A DNA stretch of 64,000 bases from the NCBI RefSeq assembly GCF_000471905.2, contig NW_006499705.1, forward strand, positions 5,425,750 through 5,489,749, written 5' to 3'. This DNA comes from Amborella trichopoda. Lineage: Eukaryota > Streptophyta > Magnoliopsida > Amborellales > Amborellaceae. A program made the translations under genes and the position numbers. Below are positions 12,201-22,650 of this stretch, piece after piece (positions within the stretch are counted from its first letter, which is position 1; every line of letters begins with the position of its first letter). The notes beneath the pieces were generated by a model that was given only the letters and a program-made list of their open reading frames with translations, was not told the DNA's origin and made no database searches.

Positions 12201-14580
12201 CCAATGCACAATGGAAACCAGTCCACAGGGGTCATGTGCTTTTCTTTTGGGTTCACCCTATCTTTATCGGCACCAATTGTTTTATTGGATTGTACAACCC
12301 TGATGGACTATGCTTTTCCATAATCTATGGGATTTGAATAAACCTTTTTTTTCCTGTTGGCTAGCTGGGATTATAGTAAACTTCATACTAAAAGTTGGGA
12401 AAGTGAACCATTCACCATTGATTGCTGGGATTACAGTATATTTTCATGCTAAAGTTGGGGAAGTAAGCCGTCACAGTTTTTGTATGGTATATGGTACACG
12501 ACCTGGCTTCTGTATGGGATATGGTGCACGACCTGGCTTCCGCAGTCCAATCTCAACATTGGGAGGATGCTACCCGTATTTTTTGTGGCTACAATTAATC
12601 TTAACTGGCTGTTATTGAGAACGGAATGTGTATGCCTCATCTTTGTACCGTAGTATGGCAACTAGTCTTTGTATGCTAAAAACTTTCCCCTAAACGTTAA
12701 TGATTAAAAAAAAAAGAACTTTCCCATAAAAGTTCCCTCTCATGATGACTCTACTTTAGTGCTTACCAGTGTCGTTAATGATTTTATGTATTTACAACAT
12801 ATGCAGGTTAGAATGGCAAATAACACATATACTTTGGACAAAAGCAGCCTTTTCGAATATGAGACTCATTTTACTGTCATGGTAAGTTGGGATATCTCAT
12901 GATGCTATGGTAAACCCAGGACTTCTGCAGTAACGGGGTGCACCTTCTAGTTTTATCTTTAAACTTTGTATTGGGGGACAATCACGATGCTTATTAAATA
13001 ATGATTCAATAATTTTACGGCACTAGAAACGAAAAACAAATTGCTGGGATTGGTTAGTTATGATAATTTCTTAAAGGGACCTGTGGATTGTATTATTCTG
13101 ATTTATGCTGTTTACCATGTTTACCTTTTCTCTGTTTTAACATTTCACTTCTCCAGAATTACGGTAGAAGACTGAATCACATGAACACCCCAGAGTTTGT
13201 AATGGAGTTTGAAAAGGAACACCATGGTACATCTCTAACTGTGATATAATCTTCCATTAGTCTTATAGTCTTTATTCGTATCAAATTAGAATTGGCAAGG
13301 CCGCATATCTTGTATTCCAAAATTTCTTGGTAGGGTAATATCTTGTGGAATTTTTTAAGTACTTATTTTCTTGGTAAATTCTGTGGGAAAAATTGAAAAT
13401 ATTGTGATGTTTTTGGGGAATTCAAGAAAATGATTTTTTTTTTTGTTGCAATGCCAACATGGGACGGGGTGAGAATGGAACTTTAGAAGTCATGTTGTGA
13501 CATCTGCCACTTTGACCACATCTGCCTAGAGCCCATTCTCTTAATGAAAATGAAGATCATTTATGAAGAATTTCATAGATTGCATTATGTTTTATTGACA
13601 TTGCATTATGTTTCATTTATTTGTGACTGATTTTCTATGTTCTTTTGTGCACATGATCTGCAGTAAGATGGTTGGATATACATCAGAGGGTTCGAGAAAT
13701 GCTTCGAGCTGTCTTTGAGTCGGCTGCAATGGTGCATCCTGAAATGCACAACTCTTTTTCAAGGGCTATGTATGGTGTGGATGTCATGCTTGACAGCAAC
13801 TATTATCCAAAATTACTGGAGGTGACAATCTCTCTCTCTCTCTGCCGCGATTCTCATCAGTCTATGTTGCACATTTTCTTATTTTACCTGACTGCAAGTT
13901 TATGAATCTCTCTATAGTGCAAATTCCCCTACATATGAGATCTCTGCATGTGTGATCTAAGGGTTGATTCTGAGTTAATCATTTCTCTCTAGCTATTTAA
14001 TTTCCATCCTTCTATTCTCTTTTTGGGGTGGTTCAGAACAAGGGTACGTACTCCTTAGTGTTGCAATTGTTAAGATATTAACCAATCAATCCCGAACCTA
14101 TATCCTAATTTCCATATTTGTTATCAAGGAAAACTGAGGGAAAGCATATAGTAAGGCTGCTTACCTTTGGTACAAGAAGGTTAGAGTCACTCCTAATCGT
14201 TAGATGTGAAATTGGGTGACTGGAGGTGTGACATTGATTGCGCTTGAAGTTTGAGTTAGCTTTTTCTTGAAATTTGGGCAAAGATGTAACACATCCGTAG
14301 CTGCTGGATTTTACATTGATTGCAAGGGTGAGTGTCCTTGTTCTTAAAGGTCAACAGGCTTGTAATACACAATCCGAAAGCTAAGTATACATCATCTTTT
14401 TCTTATGCATGAGATTTTCTTGAAATGCAGGTATCCTATTGCCCAGACTGTGGCAGAGCGTGCAAATACGATACGAGATCGGTTTTAGGCAGTGGCGAAA
14501 TCATCAAAGGTCAGGATTTCTTCAACCATGTCTTTGGGTGCCTTTTTCTTAATGAATCATCTCACTTCACTCCACTTTGA
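3247..14580 (+). CDS. TTLL12: Tubulin--tyrosine ligase-like protein 12 homologue (multi-exon, one exon probably in assembly gap)
   Basis: Exons, all with GT-AG borders: 3247-3513, 5915-6039, 6143-6356, 7063-7188, 7283-7539, 8321-8428, 9854-9995, 10074-10239, 11003-11160, 11844-12167, 12807-12881, 13157-13226, 13664-13821, 14431-14580 (TGA). Joined, they are 2340 nt in a single frame, 779 residues. The start ATG has good context (aaaaATGG). The N-terminal block ends in LVDHAWSFRLADARKQ. Leucine-rich stretches follow (LNLWGNKL, LDLSNRC, LNLRGNPL), then the tubulin-ligase/ATP-grasp region: NLWILKPWNMARTID, KFDLRYIVLLRSV, FTVMNYGRKLN and YGVDVMLDSNYYPKLLEV. From recall, plant homologues are about 850-870 residues, so roughly 85 residues are missing between exons 1 and 2, where the gap lies. 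Animal TTLL12 is reported to lack tubulin ligase activity. Here the loop after the ATP-site lysine has no glycines and the usual N of LEVN is S, so catalysis is doubtful (inference). Confidence 0.95.
3744..4545. other. Assembly gap (802 N)
   Basis: An unbroken run of N inside the first visible intron of the TTLL12 gene. The reading frame is phase 0 on both sides, so a missing exon of a length divisible by three would fit unnoticed. A degenerate 86-88-bp tandem array begins about 50 bp after the gap and may be why assembly failed. Confidence 0.98.
4595..4940. repeat. Degenerate AT-rich tandem repeat, about 87-bp period
   Basis: The marker 'ctattttgctta' and close variants recur at about 4646, 4734, 4820 and 4906, spacings of 88, 86 and 86. 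Each is followed by '(a)taaaattat' and preceded by 'gggaa(g/a)tt'. A partial unit starts at 4595. The array lies in a TTLL12 intron and may extend into the gap on its left. Confidence 0.75.
4941..5914. other. Intron sequence, no gene seen
   Basis: AT-rich intron 5' to the exon at 5915. A short GC-richer patch at about 5560-5660 (ggttaaccgccctggttagtc and ggttcgattttgcga) has a repeat-like look, but I could not assign it. No reading frame matching the missing part of TTLL12 was found. Confidence 0.5.
6529..6956. mobile_element. Foldback MITE with about 200-bp arms in a TTLL12 intron
   Basis: Left arm (cgtatagaaccctaattctt, gcggcataagaaaacccc, aaaaattagcccc, cccaaaaactttttta) and right arm are near-perfect reverse complements over about 200 bp. 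The loop is only about 25 bp (accctccttttccctttcc). TTATTTAT occurs at 6521-6528 and 6957-6964, a candidate 8-bp target duplication in AT-rich DNA. Transcribed within the intron, it would fold into a long hairpin. Confidence 0.82.
8763..9430. other. TTLL12 intron stretch without a gene
   Basis: The intron from 8429 to 9853 holds one identifiable SINE (9438-9535). In this part there is a short A-rich run at 8846-8870. The open frame on the minus strand lacks family similarity and lies wholly inside the intron. I see nothing else. Confidence 0.5.
9438..9535 (-). mobile_element. tRNA-derived SINE with 9-bp target duplication
   Basis: Read on the minus strand, it starts near CAGGAACCAGCTTAGGC. 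It has an A-box-like GGCTTGAGTTGTTAA and a B-box-like AAGTTCGATTGCC, and ends in GAGTACCCC followed by an A tail (the T run just after 9437 on the plus strand). The flanks TACTTCCAC at 429-437 and 536-544 of the 9-kb block (9429-9437, 9536-9544) are identical. At about 98 bp it is short for a plant SINE. Confidence 0.85.
10476..10560. repeat. GT-rich microsatellite
   Basis: Alternating purine-pyrimidine run built from gtgtg, gcatcggtgcatgtg and gcatcagtgcatgtg units in the TTLL12 intron 10240-11002. Such runs are prone to length change and to Z-DNA. No regulatory role can be inferred. Confidence 0.7.
11665..11722 (+). mobile_element. LINE 3' tail
   Basis: 'gccgaccccaagtagtttgg' followed by ataaggcgtgg and a GATGATGATGA microsatellite. 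The same arrangement (end of the reverse-transcriptase frame, 'ggataaggc', then GAT repeats) ends the better-preserved LINE fragments at 49160 and 50010. Only the extreme 3' end remains, within the intron 11161-11843. Confidence 0.65.
12362..12541. repeat. Two short tandem duplications in a TTLL12 intron
   Basis: A roughly 60-bp unit beginning gctgggattatagtaa / gctgggattacagtat is present twice (about 12364 and 12425). Immediately after it, a 30-bp unit containing 'acacgacctggcttc' / 'gcacgacctggcttc' is present twice (12481-12540). Confidence 0.7.
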
Positions 14581-15644
14581 GCATGCATCCGAGTCGGCTT
14601 TCCCCCTTTTTATGAAAAAAAATCGCCAAGATGTCCTTTCAAGGTTTTCTTTGGCCACGCTGATCTTTTGGCAATCCACCCAATACTTTTAGTTCTGCCA
14701 CACTAGTATGGGGACCATGATGGATTGCTTTCGATGGATTACTAGAAACATGGGTGGCCAAACCACCCCTCTCATAATTTTACTGTTTTTTAGGTAATTT
14801 AAGAACACTTGTTAATTATTAAAAGTGGTTGTTGTACCATAATTTTACAGTTTTTTTTTTTGGTAATTTAAGAACACGCGTTAATTATTAAAAGTGGTTG
14901 TTGGGTTTTTGTTTTTTATTTTTGTTTTACAAGGAAAATTGACGTGTACTTGTGGTTGGCACACGTTAGAAATGATGCACGTTGTGCAATATGTGAAGAG
15001 GAAGATTCTGAATGCTAACTTATATGCTTAATGCACTAATTTTGCCCCAGCCCAAGTTCTCTGCCTTCTACAACCAGGGGAGGTCATCTTTTTCGGGAAA
15101 AATGTATGAAGAGATCATTTATTTTTGGTTCAAGGGGGGTCACAAACACTTTTGTCCATTAGAGTGTCACTCAGTAGGCTCAGTTTTTTTTTTTTAAAAA
15201 TTGAATTTTGTGGCATCCCAAGCTATCAAATTTGACATATAATGGCTCGAGTAATTGTGACTCTATTGTAACGAAGATAAATGATGACATAGTATCCAAT
15301 CCTTTCTTTTTCTTTTTTTCTCTAATTTTTTTTCTTTTTAGGGATAAACTAAAGTCTTAGGCATATATGTGAGAGAGAGAAAGAGTGAGACTCTATCCAC
15401 ACATTTTGACTTGGTTGCCTAGGGTAAGATGTTTTGGGTTTTGGCATTTGGAAAGTAAATGCGTGTAATGTAGTGGGAAGACAAGCCGCTACCTGTTTTT
15501 TTAAATAGTTTAGGAGTTAGTATGTAAATGTGGGTAATTTAGTGGGTAGCAGCAAGTTCAGGAGTTGGTATGTAAATGTGGGTAATTTAGTTTTTTAAAG
15601 GTGCTAGTGGTAGTGGGGAAGCTAAGCCGCAACCTGTTTTTTTA
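14581..15644. other. Intergenic region 3' of TTLL12, with tandem duplications
   Basis: The TTLL12 3' UTR should start at 14581. I see no clear AATAAA cleavage signal. A 65-bp unit containing 'ggtaatttaagaacac' and 'taaaagtggttgttg' is duplicated at about 14771-14905. A 31-bp unit 'aggagttagtatgtaaatg' occurs at about 15510 and, slightly changed, at 15560. No gene is visible. Confidence 0.6.
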
Positions 15645-16150
15645 GAAGACAGTTTTTTTTATGTTTTCTCTGCAGTATAGAAGATCTATTCTCTTTTTTA
15701 CCCAACCGTTCATTCTGAATGGAGGTTTAAGATTGCCTCAATCACAATGTCACATCTCTATACTATTTTATTTTTATTTTTATTTTCTATAAGTTATTTT
15801 GATGCTAAATTTTGGACGTCCATTCCTCTATTAAACTCGCACTAATGAAAAATATAAACAAATATTTTCAATGAAATAAAATGATCAAAATATTTGTAAA
15901 AGTTTCACAGGGTATTTTGGTCAGTATATTTATTGAAAAATTATTTTAAATATTTTTTATAGGTGCGCCCCAATGAGAAGATGACATGTATCAAATTTCA
16001 TATTCATCCAACTTGTATAAAAATAAATAAAAATAAAATACTTTGAGAAACGGTGAGTGGCTCTCTTGATCAAAATTGGACGGCTGGATAGTAGGGACAG
16101 GATAGAACTTCTATGTTATAGAGAATGCATAAAAACATTTCCCTTTAGAG
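15645..16150. repeat. Dispersed repeat family 5, copy 1
   Basis: About 390 bp, starting near 15757 (ctatactattttattttta), is repeated at 19037-19443. Shared blocks include 'ctattaaactcgcactaa', 'caatgaaataaaatga' and 'gggataggatagaacttc'-like text. The outer parts, tttatgttttctctgcagta on the left and the reverse complement of the right end, are weakly similar, suggesting an inverted-repeat DNA transposon. Non-coding. Confidence 0.65.
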
Positions 16151-16595
16151 TTAGGAGTTAGTTTTTTAAAATGTGTGAACTTTTATGTTGTAGAGAAAGC
16201 ATATAAACCTTTCTCTTTATAGTTAGGAGTTAGTTTTTTTAAATGTGGATGGTAAGGAGAGGATAAAACTTCTATGATGAAAAGAAAGCATATAAACTTT
16301 TCTTTTTATAGTTAGGAGGTAGTTTTTGCATATAAACCTTTCCTTTTATAATTGGGAGTTAGTATTTTAAATGTGTTAGTGGGGTGATGTCCCTTTATAG
16401 TTAAGAGTTAGCTTTTGCGTATAAACCTTCCCCTTTATAGTTGGGAGTTAGTGTTTTTAAATGTGTTAGTGGTGATGTCCCTTTATAGTTAGGAGTTAGC
16501 TTTTGCGTATAAACCTTCCCCTTTATAGTTGGGAGTTAGTTTTTTTAAAGGGAGTTAGTTTTTTAAATGTGTTAGTGGGGTGATGTAAATAAGAA
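16141..16595. repeat. Irregular tandem array of 'ttatagttaggagttag' units
   Basis: Units made of ccctttatagtt(a/g)ggagttag, tttttaaatgtg and gcatataaacctttcc recur about eight times with spacings near 50-100 bp. Higher-order copies with 'cttttgcgtataaaccttcc' near the right end are almost identical, so array growth was recent there. The unit resembles the right end of the dispersed repeat at 15645-16150. Confidence 0.75.
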
Positions 16596-17413
16596 TAGAA
16601 ACCACAACGTGGTGGGCGTGGGATGTTACCACCACGACCCCAACCCCTAAACCCTTTTCCAATGGAAAAGTATATTGAGATATATGAAATTCGTGACCAT
16701 GACTGTCATAAGATGGTGATGGAGAGAGTACAACCATTGATGGTGATGGAGAGAGTACAACCATCGATTGGACGATGATGAAGTTTAAAACCATTTTATG
16801 GTAGTCATGTGTATCCTTGTATATTTCCCGTGCGACCTAGATGCAAAAGTGGCTTATATGCCTGGGGATGCATAACTACATTCACATCCCTCGAGGCATC
16901 ACGCATCCGAATTCATATGGGTGTGAAATTGTCGATTCTCTAAAAAGGGTTAAAATCAACGGTTTAAAATTTCCTTAAAAAAAATTATCATTTCTAGATT
17001 TTTAAATCTATTTGTTTTTACACATTCCTGGTTTTCATGTCAGAGATTATACAGAAGTTGCCTCTAAAATCTATCTCAAGAATGGATTGTGAAGAGGGGA
17101 TGCATATCTACATATGAATCCCCGCACTCATAAAAACTGTATCGGTTTTAGATTGTCATTGTTTTCCTTGTTTGTGTGTCTATGTATGGGTGCGGTTTTT
17201 GGAGGGTGATCGCTTTGCAGAAAGTAGTAAGGCTGCAGCTCAAACCCCCCCCCCCCCCCCCCCCCCCAAAATGGACTATTGGCATAACAACACTTGTGAT
17301 GGCATGGGAATCTATTTTCAGCCCTTGATTGGGTAATATGAAGCTCAAAACTGGTTAGACGATAGGTCAAACTAGTTGGTCTAGATCTTCAAAAAGTAAA
17401 GAAAATGTAGGAA
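16596..17413. other. Intergenic, poly-C tract, no gene
   Basis: A 27-bp unit (gatggtgatggagagagtac) is duplicated at about 16711-16765. A 23-base C run occupies 17245-17267. Reading frames crossing the C run encode poly-glycine and are not credible genes. Confidence 0.6.
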
Positions 17414-17781
17414 TAGAGCCGAGGCAATGAACAATCAAAGTAAAGTGCATTTTCAAATAGTGTCGAGAAATGTGGTTTCAATATTGGAAATCTTTGTAAT
17501 AGCTTTAAAATATTTTTTCATCTTTAATTATAAATTTTAAAGCTTAAAAAATAATGTAGATCGAGCATATCTATGAAAATTTGAAAATCTTGAAAATTGA
17601 TAGTAAAAAAATGCATTACAAGATACACTATTTCTAAAACTTGAAATCTATTTTTTTATCATGTTCATGCATCTTGATGTCGAGATGATCAATTTGAGGA
17701 TATTTGGGTATCAAAGTGAAATTTTTGAGGTGGCCTCTAATTTAATTGTTTAGAGTCTCGACTCTTTATAAAATTTTCCCA
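17414..17781 (-). mobile_element. MITE family 1, copy C
   Basis: Inverted relative to the elements near position 300-1000. It shares 'caaatagtgtcgagaaatg', 'tgcatcttgatgtcgagatg' and a terminal 'tttagagtctcgactcttta'. Its left terminus is degraded and no target duplication is recognisable. Confidence 0.75.
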
Positions 17782-17870
17782 TATTTTACAGAAATAAAAT
17801 ATATTATTTAAAATTTGCCCAACTTTATTATTTGGTAGGTTTAATCAATATTTTCTAGAACCCGTCAAAA

Positions 17871-18263
17871 TTTGGTTTGTATAGAGCTGAGGCTCTAAAC
17901 AATCAAAGTAAAGTATACCTTCAAATAGTGTCGAGAAATATGGTTTCAATATTGGAATTCTTTGTGATAGCCTTAAAATATTTTCATCTTTAATTATAAA
18001 ATTTTAAGTTTCAAAAATATTTTAGATCAAGCAGATTTACGAAAACTTGAAAAACTTGAAAATTGACTGTCCAAAAATACATTATAAGATGAATTATTTT
18101 CAAAACTTGAAATCCATCTTTTTTTTCTCATGTCCATGCATCTTGATGTCGAGATGATCAATTTGAGGATATTTGGGCACCAAACCAACCACTTCGAGTG
18201 AAATTTTTGAGGTGGGCTATAATTTGATTGTTTAGAGCATTGGCTCTATATAAACTTTTTCCT
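17871..18263 (-). mobile_element. MITE family 1, copy D
   Basis: Same orientation as the neighbouring copy at 17414. It runs from GGTTTGTATAGAGCTGAGGC to CTATATAAACTTTTTCC with matching internal blocks. Termini of about 40 bp are inverted repeats. The two copies lie about 90 bp apart. Confidence 0.8.
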
Positions 18264-18303
18264 TCAAAGAGGACATGCATCAATAGTATATGGGATTATA
18301 TAA

Positions 18304-18513
18304 AATGAGAGCATTTACCTTTTGAATTGGGAGGTCACAATTATATACAACTATCTAACGTGAAATCTAATAACTTGGGTTTGTTACAAAATTTGAGAAA
18401 ATTTCTTTTGAACTTTGAGCTTGATCAGTGAAATAAATGTAGCCACCCAATTTTACATTCAATGGTTAAGATTAATTGGGACAGCCTCGTACCAAAGGTA
18501 AATAGTATCATTA
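18304..18513 (+). mobile_element. MITE family 2, copy 1
   Basis: About 210 bp, with inverted ends based on AATGAGA(C/G)CATTTACCTTTGG. Internal blocks are 'aacgtgaaatctaataac', 'gaactttgagcttgatcag' and 'gccacccaattttacattc'. Three other copies are in this window (21695, 30731, 34152). Confidence 0.8.
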
Positions 18514-18825
18514 CTTCCCATAGTATATTCCCCCATATATTACCATTATCCAACCATCCATCGTCTTGATTGGACGGTTATGACCCTTATGGACGTACTC
18601 TCCCATTTATAATAGCACGGCAGACCCTAAAAAAGCATACCCAGGCGGGGCATCCATGATCTCCTCCGAACAAGGATGGAGACGATTGCGAGGACCCATG
18701 CTCCATCACCAATGTCCATTTTGAGAACAGATGGTGGATGCCCTGCCTCTGTATCGTCCATGCGTATTATAAGAGGGTAGGTTATATTTCTCTTTAAATA
18801 TCTCTCGCTAGGACTGAGGGGCCGA

Positions 18826-18960
18826 ATTGGGTCTGGATCCATCGCGATTTGGATTTGGATTCAAAAAGTATATAGGGGATTTGGATTCGGATCGGATCCA
18901 ATTGGATCCAAAATATTTGGATTTGGATCTATATCCAAAAAGTATATATGGGATCTGTAC
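18826..18960. repeat. Degenerate (TTGGAT)n satellite-like stretch
   Basis: Repeated ggatttggattcggatc-type hexamers with interspersed 'aaaaagtatata'. Two copies of 'ccaaaaagtatata' or a near relative flank the densest part. No coding potential. Confidence 0.6.
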
Positions 18961-19027
18961 AAACTGCAACGAGTATAGATTATAAAATATATAAAATAGA
19001 GTTTTTATTTTTTAATATGGAAACCAC

Positions 19028-19445
19028 ATTTTCTACACTATTTTATTTTTAAATTTTTTTCTATAAACTATTTTGACACCAAAATTTAGACGTCTATTCA
19101 TCTATTAAACTCGCACTAGCGAAAAATATAAAAAAAATATTTTCAATGAAATAAAATGACCAAAATACATTTAAAAGTTTCAAGGGGTATTTTTTATCAT
19201 TATATTTTATCGAAAAATTACTTTTAATATTTTTTATAGGTGCGTCCCAATAAGAAGATGACACGTACCAAATTTCATAATCATACAATTTGTATAAAAA
19301 AAAAAAACTAAAAATAAAATACTTTGAGACATTGGATCTAAAATCAAACGGTGGGTGACTCTCTTGATCAAAATTGGACAGCTGGATGGTAAAGAGAGGA
19401 TAGAACTTCTATGCTGTAGAAAAATCATAAAAACCCTTCCCTTAT
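19028..19445. repeat. Dispersed repeat family 5, copy 2
   Basis: Second copy of the repeat at 15757-16145, same orientation, diverged by substitutions and a longer A run near 19300. It shares 'ctctcttgatcaaaattgga' followed by cagctggatgg. The copy ends at a similar point ('cataaaaacccttccc'). Confidence 0.7.
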
Positions 19446-19860
19446 TTCTAGGGTTGCCACCCCCTGGCAATCAGGTCAAAGAGCAAATTGCCTTTCAAAG
19501 GCAGCTTAAGATCAATAGAACCAGTTACACATTCATACCTTTTAAGCTATGCATGCCTATCTCTCCATTTACAACTTCCTTACCTCAAAATAATTCAGTT
19601 CAATCTAGAGGAAGTTCTAAAAACTAACCATAAAATCTAAATAATTATCGAGAGCATCAGGGAAATCCAAGTTCAGTTCATAAAACATAAATCACTTTCC
19701 CATATTCATGCCTACAAAGAAAAATCCTTAAAATAGAACTTAAATATCTAAAATTAAATATACTTTATACCCCTCAAATATCTAAAACAAAATAAGTAAA
19801 AATAATAAAATAAAAAGTAAATAACACACTGTATCATCATCGGCATCAGCATCGTCTTAC

Positions 19861-20113
19861 GGTGCCAATGTGTCATAAAACGGCCCCGGTACTGGCTCCA
19901 GTGTCTGATTACCACGGGTCAGTGTATCAGAAAACGGCCCCGGTACTGGCTCCAGTGTGGGTGTCACTCGGGTCGGTGTGAGGTGGTACTCGGGTCGGTG
20001 TGACATCAACCAGAGGTGCTACTCGGGCCAGTGTGTCATAAACCGGCCCCGGTACTGGCTCCAATGTCTGATTACCATGGGTTAGGGTATCAGAAACCGG
20101 CCCCGGTTCTATG
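19861..20113. repeat. GC-rich minisatellite with four CGGCCCCGGT cores
   Basis: The core 'cggccccggtactggctcc' starts at 19881, 19935 and 20044, and a variant lies near 20098. Between cores are 'gtctgattacca(c/t)gggt' and 'actcggg(t/c)c(g/a)gtgtg' units. It is far richer in GC than its surroundings. The minus strand would encode PVPGPV-like repeats, but the frame breaks and no start or family is recognisable. Confidence 0.7.
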
Positions 20114-20860
20114 TCCATATCTCATGTAGGTGAGCAGCCCCTCAATCCCATGGATCACAATGATCCCATTGTTGAACAGGTCGGGGTGAGTCACAGGCAT
20201 GCGTGAGGGTAAAATTGGAAAGTTCAGTGATGAGTAGGGTGTTGCCATGGAGGAGTGTCGGGATGAGGGACCCGGCCCAGAGGCGAGGGCAGTTTGCGAG
20301 GAGGAGGCAAAGAGTGGGGGAAGGGGAAGGGGAAGGGGAGGGTGGGGAGCCCATGAATGGAACTTGTTTGTTGAGGGCTGGATGATGGTGAGGAAGGTTG
20401 GCTACAGACAGAGAAAGAGGACAATGATGATGAGGAGGGCGGGGACGGGTTTTCGGGCCTTGGTGGAGGGCCTGTAGAGAGAGAGAGAGGATCCTACACT
20501 GAACTACCCAAGGAAGGAGAGAGAGAGATTTGTGATTTACAGAGAGGTTGGTTTTTCTGTATAAGAGAGAATGGCACAAAAAAAAAAAATTAGAGTCAGA
20601 ATTCAACGAGCTGCATGCATGGAGAGAGAGAAGTGTTTCATACAGAGAGACAATTAGAATTCAAAGAGTTGTATGCATGGAGAAAGATTAGTGTTTCAGA
20701 GAGAGAGAGAGAGAAATAGATTTCAAAGAGAGAGTTGTCTGGATGGAGAGAGATAAGTGTTTCAGAGAGAGAGAGAGAATTAGAATTCAAAAGGAGTGTT
20801 TCTCAGAGAGAGAGACCTACGATTTATGATGCAGAGGGGGATTGAAGCTCTCTCAGAGAC
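20114..20860. repeat. GA-rich microsatellite region
   Basis: Purine-rich plus strand: a ggggaaggggaagggg run at about 20318-20345, then (GA)n blocks at 20480-20500, 20700-20720 and 20770-20815. Intervening near-copies read gcatggagagag and tagaattcaa(a/c)gag. Open frames on either strand are products of skewed composition. Confidence 0.65.
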
Positions 20861-21694
20861 ACAGTGAGACAGTGAAAACATTAAGACCTGGAAGAACAGA
20901 AGCAACAGGAGCCATTACATTACATGTATTTATTTCAACTAAAACAAAAATACCTAATTCTTCTACAACTCTAATACCAAATTATCTCTTACGTACAAAT
21001 CTCTCTCTAAATCACTACAATTTTATTTCAAATGGATAAAAGATAACCATGGGAAATTTTTTTAAATATCCCTTATGATTTTCATTATTTAAAAATTGTT
21101 CTCTTCTTTTCATGCCTTGTGCGAATGTTCTTGGTTATTTCTGGGAAATTAGGGGATGTGTTTAGAGAGAGAGGTGGCGAGGAAAGATTTGGTGGCTTTG
21201 CCTTTATCGTAGAGAGAGAGAGAGAGATCAACGAGAGAGAGAGTTCTTGTCTAAATCTAACTCATATTATTCGCTAAATTTGTTACATAGAAACTAAGAA
21301 TTAAATTTGGTACATAGAAACTAAGAATGATTTACTTATGGAACCCTAAATTTTTTCCTAAAGTACGAAATGTTCTGATTATAGGTGGAACTGCGTTTTA
21401 TTTAGTTGTTTCAAAATTGCCCTTCGGTTCGATAATTCTATCTTGAATTTTATTTTTTTTGTTTTTTCATTAGTAGGGAAATTAAAAAAAAATAAAAATA
21501 AAATTTGGCATGAGGATACTCGGACAGAAGGGTAATTTTGAAAAAAATAAAAAAAATGTGGTTTGAACTACATTTTTTGTAATTTCTGCTTATAAACGAA
21601 GCATTTTGTATTTTAGAAAAAAAGTAGGGTAAGTACGTAAATCACTCTAGAATTAATTACCTATTTGAAGCTGAAATAAGTTATTACAAATAAC
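20861..21694. other. Intergenic, no gene seen
   Basis: AT-rich, with a small (GA)n run at 21210-21245 and a 25-bp tandem duplication 'atttg(t/g)tacatagaaacta' near 21280-21330. I recognise no gene or complete mobile element. Confidence 0.5.
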
Positions 21695-21910
21695 TAATGG
21701 GAGTGCATATTTACCTTTTGGTATAGGGAGGCCATAATTATTTGTAACCATTTGATGTGAAATCTAATAGCTTAAGTGTGCCACAAAGTTCGAAATTTTT
21801 TTTTTTTAGACTTTGAGTTTGATCAATAGAATAAACGCAACAATCAATTTTACATCTAATGATCAAGATTAATTGTGATCATCCTGTACCAAAAGTAAAT
21901 AGTCTAATTA
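21695..21910 (+). mobile_element. MITE family 2, copy 2
   Basis: Ends TAATGGGAGTGCATATTTACC and AGTAAATAGTCTAATTA, with the family blocks 'gatgtgaaatctaatag' and 'gactttgagtttgatcaa' inside. This is the most diverged of the four copies. Confidence 0.75.
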
Positions 21911-22119
21911 TATACTTTCCCCTAACAATATTACTTCCCTGTATAAATGCATGTAATGTAATGTAAAAAGGTTTTATTTCAAAAAGTCAAAAAAAAATCG
22001 GGTCAAAAATAAAATATGGTCGAATGGGTTTTTTTTGGATATCATTCATGCCTCAGCATTCTCATGTATTAAGTTCGAATCGCAAAAGTACCGACATTTT
22101 CTACCTCCTTTTTATTTGT

Positions 22120-22650
22120 CAAAAAAAGATCGAGTAAAAAAATACAGATTGCCAAAAAATAAGGTAAGTTATAGAGAAGTGAATATTTTGAATTTAATTA
22201 AAAAAAGTGTAGTGAAAAAATCAGATAAGTAAAGCTGATACAATATAGGATTATGATTTTCAGCTATTATATAAATATACTGAAGCCATTAAAAAATAAT
22301 TTTATGGCATTACTACTTAACAATTTTTTGTCGAAACTTTGAATAAATCCAGAAATAATTACTCTGTTGACACATCACAAAACATATCGTAAATTTATTG
22401 GGAGCACAAAATCAAATAACAACAACAATACTAAACACAAAAACTAATTAGCGAATAACAAGAATTGTGAACAAAGGTATATGTCTATTTTTCAAAGAAA
22501 AAAACAAAAAAAAACCCTCAATATAAGATTGCATATAATTAAAAGAAAACATAAGAATTTCAATATGAAAACATAAGAATTCCAATATGTAAAATAGTGG
22601 TCCATCCAAAATGCTATGTTGTATACACCAATAAATAAATAAATAAATAA
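22120..22650 (+). repeat. Paralogue of the 1-1620 repeat, without MITE insertions
   Basis: Collinear with the left end of the window, but uninterrupted at the three places where that copy carries MITEs: 'cattactacttaacaa', 'ctttgaataaatccag' and 'caatataagattgc'. It ends in an (AATA)n run followed by GA repeats at about 22630-22680. Confidence 0.75.

Noticed and set aside
17128-17370. Minus-strand frames with poly-glycine
   Set aside because: Produced by the 23-base C run; no other coding evidence.
19927-20118. Minus-strand PVPGPV repeat peptide as a structural protein gene
   Set aside because: The frame breaks between repeat units and only 63 residues are open. Kept as a minisatellite.
20142-20606. 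Minus-strand frame of 154 residues rich in Pro, Ser and His
   Set aside because: It lies in GA/CT-skewed repeat DNA, with no family motif and overlapping frames on the other strand of the same kind. Composition alone explains it.
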